Shown here in pieces: positions 18,663 to 26,510 of a DNA stretch of 64,000 nucleotides. The stretch spans positions 3,035,666 to 3,099,665 of the forward strand of contig NZ_AP018248.1 of NCBI RefSeq assembly GCF_002368295.1, written 5' to 3'. This DNA comes from Tolypothrix tenuis PCC 7101 (GTDB lineage Bacteria > Cyanobacteriota > Cyanobacteriia > Cyanobacteriales > Nostocaceae). The notes under the pieces are model-generated. The model did no database searches. It saw nothing but the letters and a program-made list of their open reading frames with translations, and was not told the origin of the DNA. Both the position numbers and the translations under genes were made by a program. Positions within the stretch are counted from its first letter, which is position 1. Each line of letters begins with the position of its first letter.

Positions 18663-18956
18663 AGGCTCAGAAGTTCATTAATGAGGCTCGGAAGTTCATT
18701 AATGAAGCTCGGAAGTTCATTAATGAGGCTCAGAAGTTCATTAATGAGGCTCGAAAGTTCATTAATGAGGCTCAGAAGTTCATTAATGAGGCTCGAAAGT
18801 TCATTAATGAGGCTCGGAAGTTCATTAATGAAGCTCGGAAGCTCGTGAATGAGGCTCGGAAGTTCATTAATGAGGCTCGGAAGCTCGTGAATGAGGCTCG
18901 GAAGTTCATTAATGAAGCTCAGAAGCTCGTGAATGAGGCTCAGAAGCTCATTAGAG
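18663..18956. repeat. 21-bp minisatellite, 14 units, between nrtC and nrtD
   Basis: Fourteen head-to-tail 21-bp units of the form AGGCTCGGAAGTTCATTAATG with few changes; some units read AAGCTCGTGAATG at the end. Adjacent units create the palindrome TTCATTAATGAA. Because the period is seven codons, several frames stay open across the array (for example a minus-strand frame at 18644-18964 translating to SLINELP heptads), but with no start context I regard them as by-products. It lengthens the nrtC-nrtD gap to 559 bp. Confidence 0.92.
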
Positions 18957-19079
18957 AATACCAAAAACCTAATCGCCCTCTTTTATTCTCTCTGTCTCTG
19001 CGCTTCTGCGTAAAACAAATTCCTAATTTCCCCTAAGCAACACCTTAAATTTCTCACCCTTCACCCTTTCTCCATCCCT

Positions 19080-19949
19080 ATGCAAAACCGCAACTTAAGA
19101 CTAGCTGAAAACCCCAGAGATGCACAAAGAACAGGATATGCAGGTGGAATTAGCACCCGTCAGCCTTTCCTAGAAATTAAAGATGTTTCTAAAGTTTACC
19201 CCACCAAAAAAGGCCCCTTCACTGTACTTGATGGCGTTAACCTCAACGTAGAAAAAGGTGAGTTTATTTGTGTAATTGGTCACTCTGGCTGTGGCAAATC
19301 AACTCTACTAAATATGGTGTCTGGGTTTAACTTCCCCACCTCTGGACAAGTATTGCTAGAAGGACAACCCATCACCAAACCAGGCCCAGACAGGATGGTA
19401 GTTTTCCAAAACTATGCTCTACTTCCCTGGCGCACAGCTTTTGAAAATATTTATCTCGCTGTCAACGCAGTTTACCCCGAAAAACCAGAACAGGAAAAAA
19501 GAGCAATTGTCCGCGAACATTTGGCAATGGTAGGACTAGCTGATGCAATGGAAAAGAAACCAATGCAGATGTCTGGGGGTATGAGACAGCGGGTTTCTAT
19601 TGCTCGTGCATTGGCGATTCGTCCCAAAGTGCTGATTTTAGACGAACCTTTTGGGGCATTAGACGCAATTACCAAAGAAGAATTACAAGAAGAATTACTG
19701 AAGATTTGGGGTGATAATCGCTGCACAGTGCTGATGATTACCCATGATATTGATGAAGCACTGTTTTTAGCAGACAAATTGGTAATGATGACCAATGGCC
19801 CACACGCAAAGATTGGGGAAGTTATGGAAATACCCTTTGCGCGTCCACGCGATCGCGCCCGCATCATGGAAGATCCACAATATTACAAGCTGCGGAACTA
19901 TGCCCTAGACTTCCTCTTTAACAGATTTGCCCACGATGACGTAGGGTAA
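19080..19949 (+). CDS. nrtD: Nitrate ABC transporter, ATPase
   Basis: 289-residue ATPase, partner of NrtC without the extra domain. Walker A GHSGCGKST, signature MSGGMRQR, Walker B VLILDEPFGALD, H-loop THD. The N-terminus has a 30-residue variable lead before FLEIKDVSKVY, normal for NrtD. The ribosome-binding site is poor, and the gene is separated from nrtC by the minisatellite, so it may depend on read-through or on an unseen promoter. It is followed at once by a strong terminator, so narB is not part of this transcript. Confidence 0.93.
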   Translation: MQNRNLRLAENPRDAQRTGYAGGISTRQPFLEIKDVSKVYPTKKGPFTVLDGVNLNVEKGEFICVIGHSGCGKSTLLNMVSGFNFPTSGQVLLEGQPITKPGPDRMVVFQNYALLPWRTAFENIYLAVNAVYPEKPEQEKRAIVREHLAMVGLADAMEKKPMQMSGGMRQRVSIARALAIRPKVLILDEPFGALDAITKEELQEELLKIWGDNRCTVLMITHDIDEALFLADKLVMMTNGPHAKIGEVMEIPFARPRDRARIMEDPQYYKLRNYALDFLFNRFAHDDVG

Positions 19950-19980
19950 AACGTCCCCTAACACAACAAAGGTTAGCACT

Positions 19981-20037
19981 CAGTCAAAAGTAAAAGGTTT
20001 AGTCTACCACCTGCCTTTTAGTTTTGACTGTTTTTTT
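19981..20037 (+). terminator. Rho-independent terminator of nrtABCD
   Basis: A 16-bp stem with one mismatch: AGTCAAAAGTAAAAGG pairs with CCTTTTAGTTTTGACT, followed by seven T residues. It begins 32 bases after the nrtD stop. Confidence 0.9.
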
Positions 20038-20077
20038 ATGAAAATGTAGGGGCACGGCATCCACCATTGGTGTCAAC

Positions 20078-20138
20078 TTAACGTGAAACCCTCTTGGTTG
20101 CAAGGTTTTACCCTCACCCTGTGCCCCTCTCCCACGAG
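20078..20138. repeat. Left half of a dispersed palindromic repeat, split by an IS
   Basis: GGTGTCAACTTAACG...TGCAAGGTTTTACCCTCACCC...CCCCTCTCCC matches one arm of the repeat that is uninterrupted at 33530-33672. The other arm continues after the IS at 21764. Confidence 0.8.
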
Positions 20139-21763
20139 GCTATCCATTACCCGGATCTTTCTCAACAAAACTACAATTTACTTAAAAATAGCTAGAAAGC
20201 TGAGTAGGTATAGTTTTGTCATGGGAAGTAAAAACGGGTAATGGAAGATGGAAAAGTGGGCATCAGAAGAATTGAGACAAGCAGACTTAGGAGATGCAAG
20301 AAGAAATAAACGTTTAATAAGGATAGTGGAAGATTTAGCAGCACAACCTAGTGCGAGCATACCGCAAGCTTGTGGAAATGTAGCAGCAACCACAGCAGCG
20401 TATGATTTTTGGAATTCACCATACTTTGAAGCAGATGATATTAGGAATGCCCATATCAAAAGTACAGTCTCTAGAATCAAAGAACATGAGACAGTGTTGA
20501 TGATTCAGGATACAACAAATATAGATTTGACAAAACATCCAGCGACAAGAGGAATTGGTTATCTAGATCATAGAAAAAGCTTGGGATTAAAAGTACATAC
20601 AGCGTTTGCAGCCAGTACAAACGGAGTACCACTGGGAATCATTAATCAACAAGTTTGGACAAGAGATATAGAAGATTTAGGAATAGCGAAAAAACGCCGT
20701 CAACGACAAATACAAGAAAAAGAAAGTCAAAGATGGTTAGATGGATTAGAGAGAACACAAGAGTTTGTGCCCACAGAAACAACAGTTGTCACTATGGGAG
20801 ATTCCGAAGCTGATATATTTGACTTATTTCGGAAACAACGCCCGAGAAATTCACATTTACTCATCCGGGGAACCCACAATAGAAAAGTCAATCACACAGC
20901 CAAGTATTTACATCAAGCAATCCGTGCTACCTCAGTAGGGGGAACATTATTAGTAGAAGTAAAACGTAATCCAGAAGCGGCAGCTAGAACTGCAAAACTA
21001 ATCATTAAATATGCAACATTTGAAGTAGATGTACCACGGCATCACATAGCACGTTCACAACTTAAACCAGTAAAATTACAGGTGATTTTAGCAGAAGAAA
21101 AAAATCCACCAGTAGGTGTTAGCCCGATTAGTTGGCTATTATTAACGACCCTAGAAATTAAGAATTTTTCCGCCGCCATACGTTGCGTCAAATGGTATAC
21201 CTATCGTTGGTTAATTGAACGCTACCACTATGCTTTAAAAAGCGGTTGTCAAATCGAAGAATTACAACTCGAAACTGCAAAGCGAATCAATATGGCATTA
21301 GCTACATATTCAATTGTCGCTTGGCGTTTATTATGGCTCACTTACGAAGCCAGACATAATCCAGATATTAGTTGTGAAACTGTTTTAGAGATATTTGAAT
21401 GGCAGTCGTTATGCGTACATTTTACTAAAAATCCGATTCCACCTCAAAAGCCACCAACTCTTAGAGAAGCTGTACGTATGATTGCCACTCTCGGTGGTTT
21501 TTTAGGGCGCAAAAGCGATGGCGAACCTGGAGTTAAGACTATTTGGCGTGGATTGCGACGATTACATGATATCGCTGCTACTTGGAAATTAGCCCGGCTA
21601 ACCCACTAGCCAAATCAACAAAATCCGCAAGGGTATGTCAACAACAATCCATATGGATACATATTTTTCTCACTCTGTCAACCACAGCTAAGAATCCTCA
21701 ACGTGAAATTACTCCTATAAATGGCTTTCAGCTTTGTTAAGAAAGATGTGACTAATGGATAGC
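20139..21763 (+). mobile_element. IS4-family (Tn5/IS50-like) insertion sequence, 1625 bp
   Basis: Bounded by terminal inverted repeats: left starts GCTATCCATTACCC then ATCTTTCTCAACAAA; right, read inward, is GCTATCCATTAGTC then ATCTTTCTTAACAAA. It encodes one transposase. It sits at the apex of a CCCCTCTCC/GGAGAGGGG palindrome, with flanks CCACGAG (left) and CCACAGG (right). The terminal repeats recur on a 212-bp non-autonomous element at 53001-53212. Confidence 0.9.
20248..21609 (+). CDS. IS4-family transposase, Tn5-like
   Basis: 453-residue DDE transposase. The N-terminal block (WASEELRQADLGDARRNKRL, then PQACGNVAATTAAYDFW) matches the Tn5 transposase N-terminal DNA-binding domain. Catalytic residues: first Asp in MIQDTTNID, second in TMGDSEADIFDLF, and Glu in YTYRWLIERYHYALK, which fits the IS4 Y-2-R-3-E-6-K signature exactly. 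Length is normal and the frame intact, so the element may be active. The start is the ATG at 20248 in line with MEKWASEEL. Confidence 0.93.
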   Translation: MEKWASEELRQADLGDARRNKRLIRIVEDLAAQPSASIPQACGNVAATTAAYDFWNSPYFEADDIRNAHIKSTVSRIKEHETVLMIQDTTNIDLTKHPATRGIGYLDHRKSLGLKVHTAFAASTNGVPLGIINQQVWTRDIEDLGIAKKRRQRQIQEKESQRWLDGLERTQEFVPTETTVVTMGDSEADIFDLFRKQRPRNSHLLIRGTHNRKVNHTAKYLHQAIRATSVGGTLLVEVKRNPEAAARTAKLIIKYATFEVDVPRHHIARSQLKPVKLQVILAEEKNPPVGVSPISWLLLTTLEIKNFSAAIRCVKWYTYRWLIERYHYALKSGCQIEELQLETAKRINMALATYSIVAWRLLWLTYEARHNPDISCETVLEIFEWQSLCVHFTKNPIPPQKPPTLREAVRMIATLGGFLGRKSDGEPGVKTIWRGLRRLHDIAATWKLARLTH

Positions 21764-21937
21764 CCACAGGGAGAGGGGAGCAAGAGATTTAGTTCCCCTT
21801 CTCCTGCGGGAGAAGGGGTTAGGGGATGAGGGCGCGAGGTATTTGTACAACGCCCGCCCTATATAGCTTTTAGCTTAAGTTGACACCCGCTTGGTTGCAA
21901 GGTTTCGCCCTCACCCCCAGCCCCTCTCCCTCAGGGA
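21764..21937. repeat. Dispersed palindromic repeats flanking the IS and a MITE
   Basis: The right half of the split palindrome (GGGAGAGGGGAGCAAGAG, the TTCTCC/GGAGAA hairpin, GGATGAGGGCG) is followed by a new copy in the same orientation (GTTGACACCCGCTTGGTTGC...CCCCTCTCCCTCAGGGA). Similar arms occur at 22140-22190, 24765-24826, 26206-26325, 33530-33672 and 52868-53000. Confidence 0.8.
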
Positions 21938-22139
21938 GCTACGGTGTATACACAAGTCCTAAAATCCTTGCCGCATAAGATGCAAGCCTTAGTAGGTAAG
22001 GTTTTGAGATTATCAATTAGATTGTCAATAGTCCTAACTTATTGATAAGCATTTAACGGAAAATCAAGGATTTAAAAAATAAATTTTCGTTCTTGTGCGT
22101 CAATTTGATTCCCAAACCAAGATGTGTATACACGGTAGC
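21938..22139. mobile_element. 202-bp MITE with 9-bp target duplication
   Basis: Terminal inverted repeats: GCTACGGTGTATACACA at the left and, inward from the right, GCTACCGTGTATACACA. Flanked on both sides by the identical 9-mer CCTCAGGGA (21929-21937 and 22140-22148). No coding capacity. The same termini bound the larger element at 24827-26205. Confidence 0.88.
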
Positions 22140-22244
22140 CCTCAGGGAGAGGGGAGCAAGAGATTTAGTTCCCCTTCTCCTTTATTTCTTGGAAATCCTT
22201 TAGATCCCCGTCTGAAAAGGTCTTTAATTTTGAATTTTGAATTG

Positions 22245-22637
22245 TTACGCTGTCTCTGTAGCAGCGGCTTTGGCATCTGCGCTTGATTTTAACCGCGTGA
22301 TGGTGGCTTTACGAGCGCGATCGCTTTTTTTTACGGCACCTGCTAGTTCATATTCTCGGCTATCTTTGCCATATTTCGACGCTACACCACTAACTAGGCG
22401 TTCTGAAGTTTCGCGCATATTCTTTTCTAGGGCTTCTATTTTTTCCTTTGCCGAATCGAGGGTGTTTAACAACTTATTATATTGCTTGAGTTCGTCGCGT
22501 AGTTCGCTAGATAAGTCAGTCAAATGCTGCAAACTGACGGCATCACCAAAATCGAGGTTGGGATCAATCGATTGAAACCCGATTGTCTGCTGTTCTATTT
22601 TTTCGAGTACGGAAGAAGTTTTTTTGAGGCGAGGCAT
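22245..22637 (-). CDS. Coiled-coil hypothetical protein (about 130 aa)
   Basis: Unrecognised small protein; the start is taken at MPRLKKTSSVLEKIEQQ (22637), although the frame is open up to 22682. The middle (LTDLSSELRDELKQYNKLL...KEKIEALEKNMRE) has heptad spacing that predicts a coiled coil; the end is Ala/Lys-rich. It lies downstream of, and in the same direction as, the repeat-tailed gene at 22742-23056, so they may form a pair. Function unknown. Confidence 0.6.
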   Translation of the reverse strand: MPRLKKTSSVLEKIEQQTIGFQSIDPNLDFGDAVSLQHLTDLSSELRDELKQYNKLLNTLDSAKEKIEALEKNMRETSERLVSGVASKYGKDSREYELAGAVKKSDRARKATITRLKSSADAKAAATETA

Positions 22638-22741
22638 CAATGCATACCTTTTACTTAACTTTATGCTTATAGCGTCTCTCAAACATACGAGGAGTCGGTT
22701 CAGTAAAAATAGCCAAAATCAAGCATTTTTTCAGAAAAAAT

Positions 22742-23056
22742 TTAATTATTCAGTTCGGTAATTACCGTAAAATAATTTATCTTGTTAAAGAAAGTGTTCA
22801 CCTTGTTAAACAAAGTGTTTGGTTTGTTAAAGAAAGTGTTCACCTTGTTAAAGAAAGTGTTCACCTTGTTAAACAAAGTGTTCGGTTTGTTAAAGAAAGC
22901 GTTCGCCTTGTTAAACAAAGTGTTCGGTTTGTTAAAGAAAGCGTTCACCTTGTTAAACAAAGTGTTCGGTTTGTTGACTAGTGATCGCATTTTGTTCACG
23001 TACCCAAGCAGGCGATCGCACATTTCCTCTGTTGGTTCAAAATTGCGTGTAGACAT
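22742..23056 (-). CDS. Small protein whose C-terminus is a 7-residue repeat array
   Basis: 104 residues. The first about 30 residues (MSTRNFEPTEEMCDRLLGYVNKM) look like a normal protein start. From about residue 31 it turns into tandem heptapeptides NTLFNKV/NAFFNKP encoded by the 21-bp DNA array at 22781-22978. The array probably expanded into the 3' end of a real gene. Heptads with Phe and Lys might form an amphipathic helix, but no function is known. The ATG is at 23054-23056. Confidence 0.5.
   Translation of the reverse strand: MSTRNFEPTEEMCDRLLGYVNKMRSLVNKPNTLFNKVNAFFNKPNTLFNKANAFFNKPNTLFNKVNTFFNKVNTFFNKPNTLFNKVNTFFNKINYFTVITELNN
22781..22978. repeat. Second 21-bp minisatellite, nine units plus a partial one
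   Basis: Units alternate between two forms, CTTGTTAAACAAAGTGTTCGG and TTTGTTAAAGAAAGCGTTCAC, giving a 42-bp higher-order period. The first form holds the near-palindrome TTTGTTAAACAAA. It shares the 21-bp period, but not the sequence, with the array at 18663-18956. Confidence 0.9.
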
Positions 23057-23134
23057 CGCCTATCAAGCCTCTAACAATCTTTACTTGCAGATGCGATCGC
23101 TCAAAACCCCTGCGATTTCTGTAAACATTATGTA

Positions 23135-23373
23135 ATAAATTTGACTTATACAGGGAAAAAGTTATATCTTAAAAATAGCGTGCGTCGCTCATCGACGCAT
23201 CTCGCCCGAACCTTGAAAACCGCATAAATCCGTTGAGATGCGTCGATGCCTTATACAGTAAGGTTTTCAGGCTGCAAAATCGATGCTTTTGAGAAAATTT
23301 TTGATGATTTTTCAGAGATGCGTCGATTAGGGGGTCTCAAACCCTCTCCTAGTAAGGTTTCCAGAAGTGAACT
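23135..23373 (+). promoter_or_regulatory. CRISPR leader region
   Basis: AT-rich DNA directly upstream of the first perfect repeat, containing three copies of a GATGCGTCGAT-like motif (about 23190-23330), two of them facing each other. It is taken as the leader because the degenerate repeats lie at the opposite end. Promoter boxes not defined. Confidence 0.5.
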
Positions 23374-23770
23374 CTTTCCAATCACATCGCCCCGAAAGGG
23401 GATGGAAACGAAATTAAGCATTTTTTTGTCCTTTTTGAGGTTCTTTTCTTTCCAATCACATCGCCCCGAAAGGGGATGGAAACTTGTTTTCAGTTTTGTA
23501 AACTAAAATTCCTTTGACTTTCCAATCACATCGCCCCGAAAGGGGATGGAAACCCATAATTTCCACATGAAGTTAGTAGCACAGATAAAGACTTTCCAAT
23601 CACATCGCCCCGAAAGGGGATGGAAACGCTGGTATTCATCAGGGTAAAACAATTTAATTTCTCCTTTCCAATCACACCGCCCCGAAAGGGGATGGAAACT
23701 GCGATAAGGATTTTTTTACTACCTAAATCAACAACTTTCTGCTCGCATCGCCCCTAAAGGATATGGAAAC
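23374..23770 (+). CRISPR. Small CRISPR array, six repeats and five spacers
   Basis: 36-bp repeats starting CTTTCCAATCACATCGCC and ending GGGGATGGAAAC. Four copies are perfect: 23374-23409, 23448-23483, 23518-23553 and 23592-23627. The fifth (23664-23699) has one change, and the sixth (23735-23770) is degenerate, marking the trailer end. Spacers are 38, 34, 38, 36 and 35 bp. Inside the repeat CCCC-GAAA-GGGG forms a hairpin, and the ATGGAAAC 3' end resembles the 5' handle of cyanobacterial type I/III arrays. A weak seventh remnant (CACGGGGATGGAAA) is near 23846-23859. No cas gene lies in the window, so the type cannot be fixed. Confidence 0.93.
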
Positions 23771-23771
23771 T

Positions 23772-23808
23772 AGATCCCCGACTTCTTTAAGAAATCGGGG
23801 ATCTGATC
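23772..23808. repeat. Dispersed hairpin GATCCCCGA...TCGGGGATC
   Basis: A perfect 9-bp stem around a short T/A loop; a second copy is at about 31684-31716. It lies immediately beyond the array. Confidence 0.75.
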
Positions 23809-24018
23809 TAAACTTTGCGATCGCAGATTAAATCTTTTACCCCTCACGGGGATGGAAAAAGTTGAAATGTCTAATGAGATCGCATTCAGCAAGAGAATTT
23901 TTAGTGCGTATAGTATAAGATTCACACCATATCGCTACTATAAATTCAGTATTGTGATTTCCTATTTTAAATTTAATCAAGGATGGTTCGTAAACTTTTA
24001 CCCACATCACAAATGATA

Positions 24019-24426
24019 TTAGTCCATATACCCAGTTGGCATTTGCGTTTCAACAGTGTTCTCTGAAATTGGGCGGCTACCATCTATTTCTAGAGTATCT
24101 TGAACTTGAAAATTATTCTTAGCAATCGGACGTTGTCCGTCTATCTCCAGAATTTTTTCTACCTCTAAATCATTAGGGTCAATTGGCCTTTTGCCATCTA
24201 ATGTTAACATCTCATGCTCTGGAAAATCACTCTTACCAATCGGGCGTTGTCCATCTATATCAATTGTTTTGTCAGAATAATTTTCAGACTTAACAATTGG
24301 ACGCTGCCCATCTATATTCAGCGTTTCCTTAATTTCAATATTACTGGGATCAACTGGGCGCTGTCCATCTATATCAATTGTTTTAGGCGTTTGTGTCAAG
24401 TCGCTAGATGATGATTCTAAAGGCAT
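24019..24426 (-). CDS. DGQRPI-repeat protein (135 aa), unknown function
   Basis: Built from six imperfect units of about 20 residues, each centred on a [IL]x[IL]DGxRP[IV] core (IDIDGQRPV, LNIDGQRPI, IDIDGQRPI, LTLDGKRPI, LEIDGQRPI, LEIDGSRPI) followed by an acidic spacer such as DPNDLEVEK. No signal peptide or membrane span. The core is kept while the spacers vary, which suggests selection on the motif, perhaps as a repeated ligand or recognition peptide. DNA repeats are diverged, so it is not a recent minisatellite. Similar repeats occur in other cyanobacteria as far as I recall, without known function. Confidence 0.7.
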   Translation of the reverse strand: MPLESSSSDLTQTPKTIDIDGQRPVDPSNIEIKETLNIDGQRPIVKSENYSDKTIDIDGQRPIGKSDFPEHEMLTLDGKRPIDPNDLEVEKILEIDGQRPIAKNNFQVQDTLEIDGSRPISENTVETQMPTGYMD

Positions 24427-24599
24427 AAATTATAGTATCTTTTAATCGAAAGATATGTTTCTCAAAAAACTTGAGTGAGATAATCAATTACTGTAGTAAA
24501 TTAAAATTTAAAAATCTTCTACCATAAAAGATAATATATCTCTAACTTGGGATTGATTACTTGATAAATAGTCTCTTAGAGGTTATTTATCAAGTAAAA

Positions 24600-24826
24600 A
24601 TAAAATTATCGTAGGATGCGTTAGGCGCTGGTTTCCAATATGATTTGTCACAAAAGAACTATCCTAGCGCCTAACGCATCATCCACGCGGTGGTGCGTTA
24701 CGGCTAAATATCATTGTCTCTGTGTCCGAAATTCTTTCATAGCCGTAACACACCCTACTTGCTACAACGCGGGAAACCCGCTTGGCGACAACGTTCTGCC
24801 CTCACCCCCAGCCCCTCTCCCACTAG
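24600..24826. repeat. Cluster of dispersed palindromes
   Basis: Contains the pair GATGCGTTAGGCGCT/AGCGCCTAACGCATC (24615-24681), the GGTGCGTTACGGCT palindrome (24692-24757) and an arm of the CCCCTCTCC repeat that abuts the MITE at 24827. No gene. Confidence 0.75.
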
Positions 24827-24987
24827 GCTAAGGTGTACACACCAGTTATCGCATCACTACCATTCCTCGAATTACCCCACCCTAACCCTCCCCTTGCAAA
24901 GGGGAGCCACTGCGTTGCGGGGGTTCCCCCCGTTGTAGCAAGTGGCGTGAGGGAACTAGATTTTCTTGTTTCCCCCCTTGGCAAGGG

Positions 24988-26144
24988 CAGGGCTGTTTCA
25001 TTCCACAAGATGAAGGAGTTTGTCAATATCATGAGAGAGAAATCTGTGAGCAATTGTGATGGAATGATAACCATTGCGACGAAGAATATTGAGTGCGATC
25101 GCTCTGATAATGGAAAGATTAGCAGGAGCGTTGCCAAGACGGATTGTAGAACAATCCTCTTTGAAAACAACGTCTTTCACCCAGTGAAGGCAGTTTTCGA
25201 TACCCCAATGACCACGAATACCGAGAGCAAATTCCTTGGCGCTGGCGATCAGACTGCTAATATAACAAACAATTTCATGATATTTCTTACCCTTTCTCGT
25301 ACCAATTCTTTCGACCCTGACTAAAGATTTTATTCCAGTCCATAACGGGTCAATTCCATTGATATCATGAAAGACTTCTACAGTACGTGTTGTACATCTA
25401 TCTCTAGTTTTTTCGGTCTCAACTATACGAGAAGTAGGTTTTTTTGTAGCAGCAATACGTTGAATATGACTATGTAGTTTGGGCTGATTATCTTTAACAG
25501 CAATGACATAATCATTACCGCCCTCGATAATTATTTGACAAGTTTTTTTTGACAATGTAAGGAATCAAAGCTCAAGACCACACCTTCTAGACCCAATGCT
25601 GTGACTAACTCTTGTACAACTTGAATTTCGCTTTTATGCTGGTTCTCAAATTTCTCCATCCCGATAACCAGCCCTTTTTTTCCAGCAAATACTGATACTA
25701 TGCTCACAAAATTCTGATGAGATGAACTATAGTTTTGTACTGTACCCTTAATACTTTTGCCGTCTATAGCACACCATTGTGATACCTCTAAATCCACATA
25801 ATTTTTTGCCCATTCATTAAATTTATGAGCCAGTTTATCGAAATCCACTCCCATGACTATACGTCGGATTGTTGAATATGAGGGAACCCCATGTTTTTGA
25901 ATGCCAAATTTATTTATTAATACTCGACTATGCCTTTTGACGAAATCCCCCCATCCCCGATATCCCACGTATCCATTCATTGTTCCCATTATGACAAATA
26001 GCAACACCAGCCACAGTGGATGTCTTCGTCCATCAGTCGTTCTAAAATCTTCCACTTGCTTTAATTGTTCAATCAGATCTGCACCCATATTTTTTCCCCT
26101 CAACACTTGCTATTTTACGTGTTTTAGGGAATGAAACAGCCCTG
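24988..26144 (-). mobile_element. ISAs1-family insertion sequence, 1157 bp
   Basis: Perfect 17-bp terminal inverted repeats CAGGGCTGTTTCATTCC. It is inserted in a CCTTGGCAAGGG/GGGATTAAGGGG dispersed repeat (compare 40166-40202), with only G residues at the junction, so a target duplication cannot be seen. Encodes a transposase in two frames. Confidence 0.88.
24998..26106 (-). CDS. ISAs1-family transposase in two overlapping frames
   Basis: The upstream part (25531-26106) carries the N-terminal region and the first catalytic segment: VEDFRTTDGRRHPLW, YSTIRRIV, WCAIDGKSIKG. The downstream part (24998-25555) carries GNDYVIAVKDNQPKL and RGHWGIENCLHWVKDVVF, the family's Glu region. Together they make the usual 370-380 residues. 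The switch is at A8 on the coding strand (25543-25550): CAA-AAA-AAA-C. A -1 slip gives ...KK-TCQIIIEGGNDY, the expected family sequence. This is either programmed -1 frameshifting or a one-base loss. Confidence 0.85.
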
Positions 26145-26205
26145 GGGATTAAGGGGGGTAAAACCCGGATCTCAAAATAACTCCGATTTGTGTGTACACC
26201 GTAGC

Positions 26206-26325
26206 CCACCAGGAGAGGGGAGCAAGAGATTTAGTTCCCCTTCTCCTGCGGGAGAAGGGGTTAGGGGATGAGGGCGAGGTATTTGTACAACACGCGCCGT
26301 ATATAGCTTTTAGCTTAAGTTGACA
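26206..26325. repeat. Right part of a dispersed palindromic repeat
   Basis: CCACCAGGAGAGGGGAGCAAGAG, the TTCTCCTGCGGGAGAA hairpin, GGATGAGGGCG and TTAAGTTGACAGG. It is the matching half of the arm at 24765-24826. Confidence 0.8.
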
Positions 26326-26393
26326 GGTATGAACGCAGTGGCTCCCCTACTTAAGATTTACTTTATAAATGGTCTCTGAGCGCGGAACATTAG

Positions 26394-26510
26394 AACATAT
26401 TGAATATCGTTAATAACAAGCGGGAATTATTAATTCTCAAACTAGCAAAAGTTGATATTGATAAAATTAAACTACCTGCTGCTATTCCTTCTTTAGCTAC
26501 TGTCGCCTAA
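26394..26510 (+). pseudogene. Possible C-terminal gene remnant directly ahead of the caspase gene
   Basis: An open stretch of 38 codons ending in TAA one base before the caspase ATG. Its translation (KRELLILKLAKVDIDKIKLP then AAIPSLATVA) looks like real protein, but no ATG precedes it; the only candidate start is a TTG at 26400. It may be the tail of an upstream partner gene cut off by the repeats and IS to its left. Confidence 0.35.

Larger units (their letters stand above)
24827..26205. mobile_element. MITE-type element carrying a nested ISAs1-family IS
   Basis: Outer ends GCTAAGGTGTACACAC (left) and, inward from the right, GCTACGGTGTACACAC are the termini of the 202-bp MITE at 21938-22139. 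Subtracting the inner IS leaves about 222 bp, close to the MITE size. It also sits at the apex of the CCCCTCTCC/GGAGAGGGG palindrome. Confidence 0.75.

Noticed and set aside
18644..18964. Heptad-repeat frame (SLINELP units) over the nrtC-nrtD minisatellite
   Set aside because: Any 21-bp array lacking stops gives such frames on both strands; there is no ribosome-binding site or non-repeat protein part.
24823..25324. Plus- and minus-strand frames over the left end of the ISAs1 element
   Set aside because: They overlap the transposase or consist of repeat arms; composition is not protein-like.
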